Origin: Megachile rotundata
Taxonomy: Eukaryota > Arthropoda > Insecta > Hymenoptera > Megachilidae
Reading direction: 5' to 3'
Length of the DNA stretch: 64,000 bases
Assembly (NCBI RefSeq): GCF_050947335.1
Contig: NC_134997.1
Location: 1,302,001 to 1,366,000 of the forward strand
The notes beneath the pieces were generated by a model. The model saw nothing but the letters and a program-made list of their open reading frames with translations. It was not told the DNA's origin and did no database searches. The position numbers and the translations under genes were made by a program. This document shows positions 29,838-46,469 of the stretch, piece by piece; the first letter of the stretch is position 1, and each line of letters opens with the position of its first letter.

Positions 29838-30067
29838 CGATCGCACAATCACGATCGCACAATCACGATCGCACAATCACGATCGCACAATCACGATCGC
29901 ACAATCACGATCGCACAATCACGATCGCACAATCACGATCGCACAATCACGATCGCACAATCACGATCGCACAATCACGATCGTACAATCACGATCGCAC
30001 AATCACGATCGCACAATCACGATCGCACAATCACGATCGCACAATCACGATCGCACAATCACGATCG
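29838..30067. repeat. CGATCG tract, 17 units with ATCGTACA marker
   Basis: The marker is in unit 11: 10 units before it and 6 after. Confidence 0.92.
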
Positions 30068-31037
30068 CACAATCACGATCACACAATCACAACCACACAA
30101 TCACACAGTCACTGTCCCACAATCACGATCACACAATCGCAATCACAATCCCACAATCACAATGACACAATCACAGTCACGATCACACAATCACAATCAC
30201 ACAATCTCAATCCCACAATCACAATCGCACAATCACAATCGCACTATCACAATCGCACTATCACAATCGCACTATCACAATCGCACAATCACAATCGCAC
30301 AATCACAATCGCGCAGTCCCAATCGCACTGTCACAATCGCACTGTCACAATCGCACTGTCACAATCGCACAATCACAATCGCACAATCACAATCTCACTA
30401 TCACAATCGCACTATCACAATCGCACTATCACAATCGCACTATCACAATCACACGATCACAATCACACGATCACAATCACACTATCACGATCACACAATC
30501 ACAGTCACACAATCACACAGTCACGATCCCACAATCACGATCACACAATCACGACCACACAATCACGATGACACAATCACGATCACACAATCACAATCAC
30601 ACAATCGCAATCACACAATCGCAATCCCACAATCGCAATCATACAATCGCAATCACACAAACGCAATCACACGATCGCAATCACACGATCGCAATCACAC
30701 GATGGCAATCACACGATCGCAATCACACGATCGCAATCACACGATCGCAATCACACGATAGCGATCACACGATCGCGATCACACGATCACGATCACACTA
30801 TCACGATCACACAATCACAGTCACACAATCACAATCACACAGTCACACAATCACAATCACACAATCACAGTCACGATCACACAATCACAATCACACAATC
30901 TCAATCCCACAATCACAATCACACAATCACAGTCACACAATCACAATCACACAATCACACAGTCACGATCCCACAATCACGATCACACAATCACGACCAC
31001 ACAATCACGCCCACACAATCACGATCACACTATCACG
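29838..31037. repeat. Module duplicated at 39,210-40,521
   Basis: Starts with a 17-unit CGATCG tract carrying one ATCGTACA variant, then ACTGTCCC, the ATGACACAATCACAGTC landmark (30,162), a stretch of ATCGCACTATC/ATCGCACTGTC units with CGCAGTCCC, and ACACGATCGC units. The same order recurs at 39,210-40,521, including the ATCGTACA marker and ACTGTCCC (offset 9,358 at the landmark, 9,484 further on). The 126-bp growth lies in the A/T-variant portion. Confidence 0.83.
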
Positions 31038-31438
31038 ATGACACAATCACGATCACACAATCACGATCACACAATCACGATCACACAATCACGATCACAC
31101 AATCACGATCACACAATCACGATCACACTATCACGATCACACAACCACAACCACACAATCACACAGTCACAATCCTACAATCACGATCACACAATCACGA
31201 CCACACAGTCACAATCACACAACCGCAATCACAATCCCACAATCACAATCACACAATCACAGTCACACAATCACAATCACACAACCACAACCACACAATC
31301 ACACAGTCACAATCCCACAATCACGATCACACAATCACGACCACACAGTCACGATCACACAATCACGATCACACTATCACGATCACACTATCACGATCAC
31401 ACAATCACAGTCACACAATCACAATCACACAGTCACAC

Positions 31439-31510
31439 AATCACAATCACAATCACAATCACAATCACAATCACAATCACAATCACAATCACAATCACAA
31501 TCACAATCAC
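31439..31510. repeat. (AATCAC)12 hexamer tract
   Basis: Same flanks as 4,483; in the 31.0-34.7 kb module. Confidence 0.9.
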
Positions 31511-32309
31511 AATCATACAATCACAGTCACGATCACACAATCACAATCACACAATCACAATCCCACAATCACAATCACACAATCACAGTCACACAATCAC
31601 AATCACACAATCGCACAGTCACAATCCCACAATCACGATCACCCAATCACGATCACCCAATCACGATCACACAATCACGATCACACAATCACGATCACAC
31701 AATCACGATCACACAATCACGATCACACAATCACACAGTCACAATCCCACAATCACGATCACACAATCACGACCACACAGTCACAATCACACATTCGCAA
31801 TCACAATCCCACAATCACAATCACACAATCACATTCACACAATCACAATCACACAACCCCAACCACACAATCCCACAGTGACAATCCCACAATCACGATC
31901 ACACAATCACGACCACACAGTCACGATCACACAATCGCCATCACACAACCACAATCACACAACCACAACCACACAATCCCACAGTCACAATCCCACAATC
32001 ACGATCACACAATCACGACCACACAGTTACGATCACTCAATCGCAATCACACAATCACGATCACAAAACGACGATCACAATCACGATCACACAATCACGA
32101 TTACACAATCACGATCACAGAATCCTAATCACACAATCAGGATCACACAATCACGATCACATAATCACGGTCACACAATCACGGTCACACAATCACGATC
32201 ACACAATCACGATCACACAATCACACAATCACAATCACAATCACATAATCACAATCACACAATCACACAATCACACAATCACAATCACACAATCACAATC
32301 AAACAATCA

Positions 32310-32679
32310 CGATCGCACAATCACGATCGCACAATCACGATCGCACAATCACGATCGCACAATCACGATCGCACAATCACGATCGCACAATCACGATCGC
32401 ACAATCACGATCGCACAATCACGATCGCACAATCACGATCGCACAATCACGATCGCACAATCACGATCGCACAATCACGATCGCACAATCACGATCGCAC
32501 AATCACGATCGCACAATCACGATCGCACAATCACGATCGCACAATCACGATCGCACAATCACGATCGCACAATCACGATCGCACAATCACGATCGCACAA
32601 TCACGATCGCACAATCACGATCGCACAATCACGATCGCACAATCACGATCGCACAATCACGATCGCACAATCACGATCG
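32310..32679. repeat. CGATCG tract, 27 units
   Basis: Pure; counterpart of 36,016, 41,794 and 44,846. Confidence 0.92.
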
Positions 32680-33947
32680 CACAATCACGATCACACAATC
32701 ACAACCACACAATCACACAGTCACAATCCCACAATCACGATCACACAATCGCAATCACAATCCCACAATCACAATGACACAATCACAGTCACGATCACAC
32801 AATCACAATCACACAATCTCAATCCCACAATCACAATCGCACAATCACAATCGCACTATCACAATCGCACTATCACAATCGCACAATCACAATCTCACTA
32901 TCACAATCGCACTATCACAATCGCACTATCACAATCGCACTATCACAATCACACGATCACAATCACACGATCACAATCACACGATCACAATCACACTATC
33001 ACGATCACACAATCACAGTCACACAATCACAATCACACAGTCACACAATCACAATCACACAATCACAGTCACGATCACACAATCACAATCACACAATCTC
33101 AATCCCACAATCACAATCACACAATCACAGTCACACAATCACAATCACACAATCACACAGTCACGATCCCACAATCACGATCACACAATCACGACCACAC
33201 AATCACGATGACACAATCACGATCACACAATCACAATCACACAATCGCAATCACACAATCACACAGTCACAATCCTACAATCACGATCACACAATCACGA
33301 CCACACAGTCACAATCACACAATCGCAATCACAATCCCACAATCACAATCACACAATCACATTCACACAATCACAATCACACAACCACAACCACACAATC
33401 CCACAGTCACAATCCCACAATCACGATCACACAATCACGACCACACAGTCACGATCACACAATCGCAATCACACAATCACAATCACACAACCACAATCAC
33501 ACAATCACAACCACACAATCACAATCACACAATCACGATCACACAATCACCATCACACAATCACGATCACAAAATCACGATCACAATCACAATCCCACAA
33601 TCACAATCACACAATCACATTCACAGAATCACAATCACACAACCACAACCACACAATCCCACAGTCACAATCCCACAATCACGATCACACAATCACGACC
33701 ACACAGTCACGATCACACAATCGCAATCACACAATTACAATCACACAACCACAATCACACAATCACAACTACACAATCACAATCACACAATCACAATCAC
33801 ACAATCACGATCACACAATCACGATCACACAATCACGATCACACAATCACCATCACACAATCACACAATCACAATCACAATCACATAATCACAATCACAC
33901 AATCACAATCACACAATCACAATCACACAATCACGATCAAACAATCA

Positions 33948-34233
33948 CGATCGCACAATCACGATCGCACAATCACGATCGCACAATCACGATCGCACAA
34001 TCACGATCGCACAATCACGATCGCACAATCACGATCGCACAATCACGATCGCACAATCACGATCGCACAATCACGATCGCACAATCACGATCGCACAATC
34101 ACGATCGCACAATCACGATCGCACAATCACGATCGCACATTCACGATCGCACAATCACGATCGCACAATCACGATCGCACAATCACGATCGCACAATCAC
34201 GATCGCACAATCACGATCGCACAAACACGATCG
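33948..34233. repeat. CGATCG tract, 21 units with CACATTC marker
   Basis: Fourteen units precede the CACATTCACG marker and seven follow. The right end carries ACAAACACG and ACTAACGC, also present at 37,668 and 46,470. Confidence 0.92.
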
Positions 34234-35150
34234 CACAATCACTAACGCACAATCACGACCACACAATCACACAGTCACAATCCCACAATCACGATCACAC
34301 AATCACGACCACACAATCACGATGACACAATCACGATCACACAATCACGATCACACAATCACAATCACACAATCGCAATCCCACAATCGCAATCATACAA
34401 TCGCAATCACACAATCGCAATCACACAAACGCAATCACACGATCGCAATCACACGATCGCAATCACACGATCGCAATCACACGATCGCGATCACACGATC
34501 ACGATCACACTATCACGATCACACAATCACAGTCACACAATCACAATCACACAGTCACACAATCACAATCACACAATCACAGTCACGATCACACAATCAC
34601 AATCACACAATCTCAATCCCACAATCACAATCACACAATCACAGTCACACAATCACAATCACACAATCACACAGTCACGATCCCACAATCACGATCACAC
34701 AATCACGACCACACAATCACGACCACACAATCACGATCACACTATCACGATGACACAATCACGATCACACAATCACGATCACACAATCACGATCACACAA
34801 TCACGATCACACAATCACGATCACACAATCACGATCACACAATCACAATCACACAACCACAACCACACAATCACACAGTCACAATCCTACAATCACGATC
34901 ACACAATCGCGACCACACAGTCACAATCACACAACCGCAATCACAATCCCACAATCACAATCACACAATCACAGTCACACAATCACAATCACACAACCAC
35001 AACCACACAATCACACAGTCACAATCCCACAATCACGATCACACAATCACGACCACACAGTCACGATCACACAATCACGATCACACTATCACGATCACAC
35101 TATCACGATCACACAATCACAGTCACACAATCACAATCACACAGTCACAC

Positions 35151-35216
35151 AATCACAATCACAATCACAATCACAATCACAATCACAATCACAATCACAA
35201 TCACAATCACAATCAC
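35151..35216. repeat. (AATCAC)11 hexamer tract
   Basis: Same flanks as 4,483; the shortest pure member of this family. Confidence 0.9.
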
Positions 35217-36015
35217 AATCATACAATCACAGTCACGATCACACAATCACAATCACACAATCACAATCCCACAATCACAATCACACAATCACAGTCACAC
35301 AATCACAATCACACAATCGCACAGTCACAATCCCACAATCACGATCACCCAATCACGATCACCCAATCACGATCACACAATCACGATCACACAATCACGA
35401 TCACACAATCACGATCACACAATCACGATCACACAATCACACAGTCACAATCCCACAATCACGATCACACAATCACGACCACACAGTCACAATCACACAT
35501 TCGCAATCACAATCCCACAATCACAATCACACAATCACATTCACACAATCACAATCACACAACCCCAACCACACAATCCCACAGTGACAATCCCACAATC
35601 ACGATCACACAATCACGACCACACAGTCACGATCACACAATCGCCATCACACAACCACAATCACACAACCACAACCACACAATCCCACAGTCACAATCCC
35701 ACAATCACGATCACACAATCACGACCACACAGTTACGATCACTCAATCGCAATCACACAATCACGATCACAAAACGACGATCACAATCACGATCACACAA
35801 TCACGATTACACAATCACGATCACAGAATCCTAATCACACAATCAGGATCACACAATCACGATCACATAATCACGGTCACACAATCACGGTCACACAATC
35901 ACGATCACACAATCACGATCACACAATCACACAATCACAATCACAATCACATAATCACAATCACACAATCACACAATCACACAATCACAATCACACAATC
36001 ACAATCAAACAATCA

Positions 36016-36399
36016 CGATCGCACAATCACGATCGCACAATCACGATCGCACAATCACGATCGCACAATCACGATCGCACTATCACGATCGCACAATCAC
36101 GATCGCACAATCACGATCGCACAATCACGATCGCACAATCACGATCGCACAATCACGATCGCACAATCACGATCGCACCATCACGATCGCACAATCACGA
36201 TCGCACAATCACGATCGCACAATCACGATCGCACAATCACGATCGCACAATCACGATCGCACAATCACGATCGCACAATCACGATCGCACAATCACGATC
36301 GCACAATCACGATCGCACAATCACGATCGCACAATCACGATCGCACAATCACGATCGCACAATCACGATCGCACAATCACGATCGCACAATCACGATCG
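36016..36399. repeat. CGATCG tract, 28 units
   Basis: Has private CACTATC (near 36,079) and CACCATC (near 36,178) changes absent from the other copies of this module. Confidence 0.92.
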
Positions 36400-37667
36400 C
36401 ACAATCACGATCACACAATCACAACCACACAATCACACAGTCACAATCCCACAATCACGATCACACAATCGCAATCACAATCCCACAATCACAATGACAC
36501 AATCACAGTCACGATCACACAATCACAATCACACAATCTCAATCCCACAATCACAATCGCACAATCACAATCGCACTATCACAATCGCACTATCACAATC
36601 GCACAATCACAATCTCACTATCACAATCGCACTATCACAATCGCACTATCACAATCGCACTATCACAATCACACGATCACAATCACACGATCACAATCAC
36701 ACGATCACAATCACACTATCACGATCACACAATCACAGTCACACAATCACAATCACACAGTCACACAATCACAATCACACAATCACAGTCACGATCACAC
36801 AATCACAATCACACAATCTCAATCCCACAATCACAATCACACAATCACAGTCACACAATCACAATCACACAATCACACAGTCACGATCCCACAATCACGA
36901 TCACACAATCACGACCACACAATCACGATGACACAATCACGATCACACAATCACAATCACACAATCGCAATCACACAATCACACAGTCACAATCCTACAA
37001 TCACGATCACACAATCACGACCACACAGTCACAATCACACAATCGCAATCACAATCCCACAATCACAATCACACAATCACATTCACACAATCACAATCAC
37101 ACAACCACAACCACACAATCCCACAGTCACAATCCCACAATCACGATCACACAATCACGACCACACAGTCACGATCACACAATCGCAATCACACAATCAC
37201 AATCACACAACCACAATCACACAATCACAACCACACAATCACAATCACACAATCACGATCACACAATCACCATCACACAATCACGATCACAAAATCACGA
37301 TCACAATCACAATCCCACAATCACAATCACACAATCACATTCACAGAATCACAATCACACAACCACAACCACACAATCCCACAGTCACAATCCCACAATC
37401 ACGATCACACAATCACGACCACACAGTCACGATCACACAATCGCAATCACACAATTACAATCACACAACCACAATCACACAATCACAACTACACAATCAC
37501 AATCACACAATCACAATCACACAATCACGATCACACAATCACGATCACACAATCACGATCACACAATCACCATCACACAATCACACAATCACAATCACAA
37601 TCACATAATCACAATCACACAATCACAATCACACAATCACAATCACACAATCACGATCAAACAATCA

Positions 37668-37981
37668 CGATCGCACAATCACGATCGCACAATCACGATC
37701 GCACAATCACGATCGCACAATCACGATCGCACAATCACGATCGCACAATCACGATCGCACAATCACGATCGCACAATCACGATCGCACAATCACGATCGC
37801 ACAATCACGATCGCACAATCACGATCGCACAATCACGATCGCACAATCACGATCGCACAATCACGATCGCACAATCACGATCGCACATTCACGATCGCAC
37901 AATCACGATCGCACAATCACGATCGCACAATCACGATCGCACAATCACGATCGCACAATCACGATCGCACAAACACGATCG
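37668..37981. repeat. CGATCG tract, 23 units with CACATTC marker
   Basis: Sixteen units before the marker and seven after. Confidence 0.92.
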
Positions 37982-38469
37982 CACAATCACTAACGCACAA
38001 TCACGACCACACAATCACACAGTCACAATCCCACAATCACGATCACACAATCACGACCACACAATCACGATGACACAATCACGATCACACAATCACGATC
38101 ACACAATCACAATCACACAATCGCAATCCCACAATCGCAATCATACAATCGCAATCACACAATCGCAATCACACAAACGCAATCACACGATCGCAATCAC
38201 ACGATCGCAATCACACGATCGCAATCACACGATCGCGATCACACGATCACGATCACACTATCACGATCACACAATCACAGTCACACAATCACAATCACAC
38301 AGTCACACAATCACAATCACACAATCACAGTCACGATCACACAATCACAATCACACAATCTCAATCCCACAATCACAATCACACAATCACAGTCACACAA
38401 TCACAATCACACAATCACACAGTCACGATCCCACAATCACGATCACACAATCACGACCACACAATCACG

Positions 38470-40521
38470 ATGACACAATCACGATCACACAATCACAATC
38501 ACACAATCGCAATCACACAATCACACAGTCACAATCCTACAATCACGATCACACAATCACGACCACACAGTCACAATCACACAATCGCAATCACAATCCC
38601 ACAATCACAATCACACAATCACATTCACACAATCACAATCACACAACCACAACCACACAATCCCACAGTCACAATCCCACAATCACGATCACACAATCAC
38701 GACCACACAGTCACGATCACACAATCGCAATCACACAATCACAATCACACAACCACAATCACACAATCACAACCACACAATCACAATCACACAATCACGA
38801 TCACACAATCACCATCACACAATCACGATCACAAAATCACGATCACAATCACAATCCCACAATCACAATCACACAATCACATTCACAGAATCACAATCAC
38901 ACAACCACAACCACACAATCCCACAGTCACAATCCCACAATCACGATCACACAATCACGACCACACAGTCACGATCACACAATCGCAATCACACAATTAC
39001 AATCACACAACCACAATCACACAATCACAACTACACAATCACAATCACACAATCACAATCACACAATCACGATCACACAATCACGATCACACAATCACGA
39101 TCACACAATCACCATCACACAATCACACAATCACAATCACAATCACATAATCACAATCACACAATCACAATCACACAATCACAATCACACAATCACGATC
39201 AAACAATCACGATCGCACAATCACGATCGCACAATCACGATCGCACAATCACGATCGCACAATCACGATCGCACAATCACGATCGCACAATCACGATCGC
39301 ACAATCACGATCGCACAATCACGATCGCACAATCACGATCGTACAATCACGATCGCACAATCACGATCGCACAATCACGATCGCACAATCACGATCGCAC
39401 AATCACGATCGCACAATCACGATCGCACAATCACGATCACACAATCACAACCACACAATCACACAGTCACTGTCCCACAATCACGATCACACAATCGCAA
39501 TCACAATCCCACAATCACAATGACACAATCACAGTCACGATCACACAATCACAATCACACAATCTCAATCCCACAATCACAATCGCACAATCACAATCGC
39601 ACTATCACAATCGCACTATCACAATCGCACTATCACAATCGCACAATCACAATCGCACAATCACAATCGCGCAGTCCCAATCGCACTGTCACAATCGCAC
39701 TGTCACAATCGCACTGTCACAATCGCACAATCACAATCGCACAATCACAATCTCACTATCACAATCGCACTATCACAATCGCACTATCACAATCGCACTA
39801 TCACAATCACACGATCACAATCACACGATCACAATCACACTATCACGATCACACAATCACAGTCACACAATCACAATCACACAGTCACACAATCACAATC
39901 ACACAATCACAGTCACGATCACACAATCACAATCACACAATCTCAATCCCACAATCACAATCACACAATCACAGTCACACAATCACAATCACACAATCAC
40001 ACAGTCACGATCCCACAATCACGATCACACAATCACGACCACACAATCACGATGACACAATCACGATCACACAATCACAATCACACAATCGCAATCACAC
40101 AATCGCAATCCCACAATCGCAATCATACAATCGCAATCACACAAACGCAATCACACGATCGCAATCACACGATCGCAATCACACGATGGCAATCACACGA
40201 TCGCAATCACACGATCGCAATCACACGATCGCAATCACACGATAGCGATCACACGATCGCGATCACACGATCACGATCACACTATCACGATCACACAATC
40301 ACAGTCACACAATCACAATCACACAGTCACACAATCACAATCACACAATCACAGTCACGATCACACAATCACAATCACACAATCTCAATCCCACAATCAC
40401 AATCACACAATCACAGTCACACAATCACAATCACACAATCACACAGTCACGATCCCACAATCACGATCACACAATCACGACCACACAATCACGACCACAC
40501 AATCACGATCACACTATCACG
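38470..40521. repeat. Block combining the 33,208-type and 30,162-type modules
   Basis: 38,470-39,200 repeats the 33,208/36,928 block. After the CGATCG tract at 39,210 it switches to the 29,838-31,037 module. The order therefore differs from the preceding 3.7-kb units, showing that modules have been shuffled rather than only amplified in tandem. Confidence 0.8.
39210..39425. repeat. CGATCG tract, 16 units with ATCGTACA marker
   Basis: The marker is in unit 10: nine before and six after; counterpart of 29,838. Confidence 0.92.
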
Positions 40522-40922
40522 ATGACACAATCACGATCACACAATCACGATCACACAATCACGATCACACAATCACGATCACACAATCACGATCACACAA
40601 TCACGATCACACAATCACAATCACACAACCACAACCACACAATCACACAGTCACAATCCTACAATCACGATCACACAATCACGACCACACAGTCACAATC
40701 ACACAACCGCAATCACAATCCCACAATCACAATCACACAATCACAGTCACACAATCACAATCACACAACCACAACCACACAATCACACAGTCACAATCCC
40801 ACAATCACGATCACACAATCACGACCACACAGTCACGATCACACAATCACGATCACACTATCACGATCACACTATCACGATCACACAATCACAGTCACAC
40901 AATCACAATCACACAGTCACAC

Positions 40923-40994
40923 AATCACAATCACAATCACAATCACAATCACAATCACAATCACAATCACAATCACAATCACAATCACAATCAC
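40923..40994. repeat. (AATCAC)12 hexamer tract
   Basis: Same flanks as 4,483; in the 40.5-43.5 kb module. Confidence 0.9.
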
Positions 40995-41793
40995 AATCAT
41001 ACAATCACAGTCACGATCACACAATCACAATCACACAATCACAATCCCACAATCACAATCACACAATCACAGTCACACAATCACAATCACACAATCGCAC
41101 AGTCACAATCCCACAATCACGATCACCCAATCACGATCACCCAATCACGATCACACAATCACGATCACACAATCACGATCACACAATCACGATCACACAA
41201 TCACGATCACACAATCACACAGTCACAATCCCACAATCACGATCACACAATCACGACCACACAGTCACAATCACACATTCGCAATCACAATCCCACAATC
41301 ACAATCACACAATCACATTCACACAATCACAATCACACAACCCCAACCACACAATCCCACAGTGACAATCCCACAATCACGATCACACAATCACGACCAC
41401 ACAGTCACGATCACACAATCGCCATCACACAACCACAATCACACAACCACAACCACACAATCCCACAGTCACAATCCCACAATCACGATCACACAATCAC
41501 GACCACACAGTTACGATCACTCAATCGCAATCACACAATCACGATCACAAAACGACGATCACAATCACGATCACACAATCACGATTACACAATCACGATC
41601 ACAGAATCCTAATCACACAATCAGGATCACACAATCACGATCACATAATCACGGTCACACAATCACGGTCACACAATCACGATCACACAATCACGATCAC
41701 ACAATCACACAATCACAATCACAATCACATAATCACAATCACACAATCACACAATCACACAATCACAATCACACAATCACAATCAAACAATCA

Positions 41794-42191
41794 CGATCGC
41801 ACAATCACGATCGCACAATCACGATCGCACAATCACGATCGCACAATCACGATCGCACAATCACGATCGCACAATCACGATCGCACAATCACGATCGCAC
41901 AATCACGATCGCACAATCACGATCGCACAATCACGATCGCACAATCACGATCGCACAATCACGATCGCACAATCACGATCGCACAATCACGATCGCACAA
42001 TCACGATCGCACAATCACGATCGCACAATCACGATCGCACAATCACGATCGCACAATCACGATCGCACAATCACGATCGCACAATCACGATCGCACAATC
42101 ACGATCGCACAATCACGATCGCACAATCACGATCGCACAATCACGATCGCACAATCACGATCGCACAATCACGATCGCACAATCACGATCG
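41794..42191. repeat. CGATCG tract, 29 units
   Basis: Pure; counterpart of 32,310. Confidence 0.92.
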
Positions 42192-43459
42192 CACAATCAC
42201 GATCACACAATCACAACCACACAATCACACAGTCACAATCCCACAATCACGATCACACAATCGCAATCACAATCCCACAATCACAATGACACAATCACAG
42301 TCACGATCACACAATCACAATCACACAATCTCAATCCCACAATCACAATCGCACAATCACAATCGCACTATCACAATCGCACTATCACAATCGCACAATC
42401 ACAATCTCACTATCACAATCGCACTATCACAATCGCACTATCACAATCGCACTATCACAATCACACGATCACAATCACACGATCACAATCACACGATCAC
42501 AATCACACTATCACGATCACACAATCACAGTCACACAATCACAATCACACAGTCACACAATCACAATCACACAATCACAGTCACGATCACACAATCACAA
42601 TCACACAATCTCAATCCCACAATCACAATCACACAATCACAGTCACACAATCACAATCACACAATCACACAGTCACGATCCCACAATCACGATCACACAA
42701 TCACGACCACACAATCACGATGACACAATCACGATCACACAATCACAATCACACAATCGCAATCACACAATCACACAGTCACAATCCTACAATCACGATC
42801 ACACAATCACGACCACACAGTCACAATCACACAATCGCAATCACAATCCCACAATCACAATCACACAATCACATTCACACAATCACAATCACACAACCAC
42901 AACCACACAATCCCACAGTCACAATCCCACAATCACGATCACACAATCACGACCACACAGTCACGATCACACAATCGCAATCACACAATCACAATCACAC
43001 AACCACAATCACACAATCACAACCACACAATCACAATCACACAATCACGATCACACAATCACCATCACACAATCACGATCACAAAATCACGATCACAATC
43101 ACAATCCCACAATCACAATCACACAATCACATTCACAGAATCACAATCACACAACCACAACCACACAATCCCACAGTCACAATCCCACAATCACGATCAC
43201 ACAATCACGACCACACAGTCACGATCACACAATCGCAATCACACAATTACAATCACACAACCACAATCACACAATCACAACTACACAATCACAATCACAC
43301 AATCACAATCACACAATCACGATCACACAATCACGATCACACAATCACGATCACACAATCACCATCACACAATCACACAATCACAATCACAATCACATAA
43401 TCACAATCACACAATCACAATCACACAATCACAATCACACAATCACGATCAAACAATCA

Positions 43460-43507
43460 CGATCGCACAATCACGATCGCACAATCACGATCGCACAATC
43501 ACGATCG
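43460..43507. repeat. CGATCG tract, 4 units (deletion remnant)
   Basis: Left end as in 33,948 and 37,668, but it runs after four units straight into the module-end sequence; CACATTC, ACAAACACG and ACTAACGC are all missing. Confidence 0.9.
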
Positions 43508-43960
43508 CACAATCACGACCACACAATCACGACCACACAATCACGATCACACTATCACGATGACACAATCACGATCACACAATCACGATCACACAATCAC
43601 GATCACACAATCACGATCACACAATCACGATCACACAATCACGATCACACAATCACAATCACACAACCACAACCACACAATCACACAGTCACAATCCTAC
43701 AATCACGATCACACAATCACGACCACACAGTCACAATCACACAACCGCAATCACAATCCCACAATCACAATCACACAATCACAGTCACACAATCACAATC
43801 ACACAACCACAACCACACAATCACACAGTCACAATCCCACAATCACGATCACACAATCACGACCACACAGTCACGATCACACAATCACGATCACACTATC
43901 ACGATCACACTATCACGATCACACAATCACAGTCACACAATCACAATCACACAGTCACAC

Positions 43961-44032
43961 AATCACAATCACAATCACAATCACAATCACAATCACAATC
44001 ACAATCACAATCACAATCACAATCACAATCAC
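43961..44032. repeat. (AATCAC)12 hexamer tract
   Basis: Same flanks as 4,483; in the 43.56-45.7 kb module. Confidence 0.9.
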
Positions 44033-44845
44033 AATCATACAATCACAGTCACGATCACACAATCACAATCACACAATCACAATCCCACAATCACAATCAC
44101 ACAATCACAGTCACACAATCACAATCACACAATCGCACAGTCACAATCCCACAATCACGATCACCCAATCACGATCACCCAATCACGATCACACAATCAC
44201 GATCACACAATCACGATCACACAATCACGATCACACAATCACGATCACACAATCACACAGTCACAATCCCACAATCACGATCACACAATCACGACCACAC
44301 AGTCACAATCACACATTCGCAATCACAATCCCACAATCACAATCACACAATCACATTCACACAATCACAATCACACAACCCCAACCACACAATCCCACAG
44401 TGACAATCCCACAATCACGATCACACAATCACGACCACACAGTCACGATCACACAATCGCCATCACACAACCACAATCACACAACCACAACCACACAATC
44501 CCACAGTCACAATCCCACAATCACGATCACACAATCACGACCACACAGTTACGATCACTCAATCGCAATCACACAATCACGATCACAAAACGACGATCAC
44601 AATCACGATCACACAATCACGATTACACAATCACGATCACAGAATCCTAATCACACAATCAGGATCACACAATCACGATCACATAATCACGGTCACACAA
44701 TCACGGTCACACAATCACGATCACACAATCACGATCACACAATCACACAATCACAATCACAATCACATAATCACAATCACACAATCACACAATCACACAA
44801 TCACAATCACACAATCACAATCACACAATCACAATCAAACAATCA

Positions 44846-45187
44846 CGATCGCACAATCACGATCGCACAATCACGATCGCACAATCACGATCGCACAATC
44901 ACGATCGCACAATCACGATCGCACAATCACGATCGCACAATCACGATCGCACAATCACGATCGCACAATCACGATCGCACAATCACGATCGCACAATCAC
45001 GATCGCACAATCACGATCGCACAATCACGATCGCACAATCACGATCGCACAATCACGATCGCACAATCACGATCGCACAATCACGATCGCACAATCACGA
45101 TCGCACAATCACGATCGCACAATCACGATCGCACAATCACGATCGCACAATCACGATCGCACAATCACGATCGCACAATCACGATCG
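44846..45187. repeat. CGATCG tract, 25 units
   Basis: Pure; counterpart of 32,310, 36,016 and 41,794. Confidence 0.92.
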
Positions 45188-46469
45188 CACAATCACGATC
45201 ACACAATCACAACCACACAATCACACAGTCACAATCCCACAATCACGATCACACAATCGCAATCACAATCCCACAATCACAATGACACAATCACAGTCAC
45301 GATCACACAATCACAATCACACAATCTCAATCCCACAATCACAATCGCACAATCACAATCGCACTATCACAATCGCACTATCACAATCGCACAATCACAA
45401 TCTCACTATCACAATCGCACTATCACAATCGCACTATCACAATCGCACTATCACAATCACACGATCACAATCACACGATCACAATCACACGATCACAATC
45501 ACACTATCACGATCACACAATCACAGTCACACAATCACAATCACACAGTCACACAATCACAATCACACAATCACAGTCACGATCACACAATCACAATCAC
45601 ACAATCTCAATCCCACAATCACAATCACACAATCACAGTCACACAATCACAATCACACAATCACACAGTCACGATCCCACAATCACGATCACACAATCAC
45701 GACCACACAATCACGATGACACAATCACGATCACACAATCACAATCACACAATCACAATCACACAATCGCAATCACACAATCACACAGTCACAATCCTAC
45801 AATCACGATCACACAATCACGACCACACAGTCACAATCACACAATCGCAATCACAATCCCACAATCACAATCACACAATCACATTCACACAATCACAATC
45901 ACACAACCACAACCACACAATCCCACAGTCACAATCCCACAATCACGATCACACAATCACGACCACACAGTCACGATCACACAATCGCAATCACACAATC
46001 ACAATCACACAACCACAATCACACAATCACAACCACACAATCACAATCACACAATCACGATCACACAATCACCATCACACAATCACGATCACAAAATCAC
46101 GATCACAATCACAATCCCACAATCACAATCACACAATCACATTCACAGAATCACAATCACACAACCACAACCACACAATCCCACAGTCACAATCCCACAA
46201 TCACGATCACACAATCACGACCACACAGTCACGATCACACAATCGCAATCACACAATTACAATCACACAACCACAATCACACAATCACAACTACACAATC
46301 ACAATCACACAATCACAATCACACAATCACGATCACACAATCACGATCACACAATCACGATCACACAATCACCATCACACAATCACACAATCACAATCAC
46401 AATCACATAATCACAATCACACAATCACAATCACACAATCACAATCACACAATCACGATCAAACAATCA

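Larger units (their letters stand above)
31038..34749. repeat. 3.7-kb module, first copy
   Basis: Order: ATGACACAATCACG junction (31,038), (AATCAC)12, ATCACCCA units, a CACAACCCCAACC island with CACAGTGACAATC, ATCCT...AGGAT (32,122), a 27-unit CGATCG tract (32,310), the ATGACACAATCACAGTC landmark (32,774), a block from 33,208, a 21-unit CGATCG tract (33,948), and a 428-bp block from 34,322. The next copy starts at 34,750, so this is a tandem 3.7-kb unit. No gene is seen. Confidence 0.85.
34750..38469. repeat. 3.7-kb module, second copy
   Basis: Same order as 31,038-34,749 with landmarks shifted by 3,712 to 3,748: ATCCT...AGGAT 35,828, CGATCG 28 units at 36,016, landmark 36,494, CGATCG 23 units at 37,668, block at 38,070. 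The offset growth is largely explained by extra CGATCG units. 34,750-39,209 as a whole recurs at 43,560-48,023 (offset about 8,810-8,816). Confidence 0.85.
40522..43559. repeat. 3.7-kb module, third copy, internally shortened by about 0.7 kb
   Basis: Same order as 31,038 and 34,750 up to 43,460. There the second CGATCG tract has only 4 units and continues directly into the CGACCACACAATC sequence that normally ends the module (compare 34,705-34,749). From tract start to next junction is 100 bp here against 802 bp in the first copy, so about 702 bp are missing. Confidence 0.84.
43560..45715. repeat. 3.7-kb module, fourth copy, left part
   Basis: Matches 34,750-36,927: (AATCAC)12, ATCCT...AGGAT (44,644), CGATCG 25 units (44,846), landmark 45,282. 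Next to its CGATCG tract it has one extra ATCACAATCACACA unit before the ATCAAACAATC junction. Confidence 0.84.
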
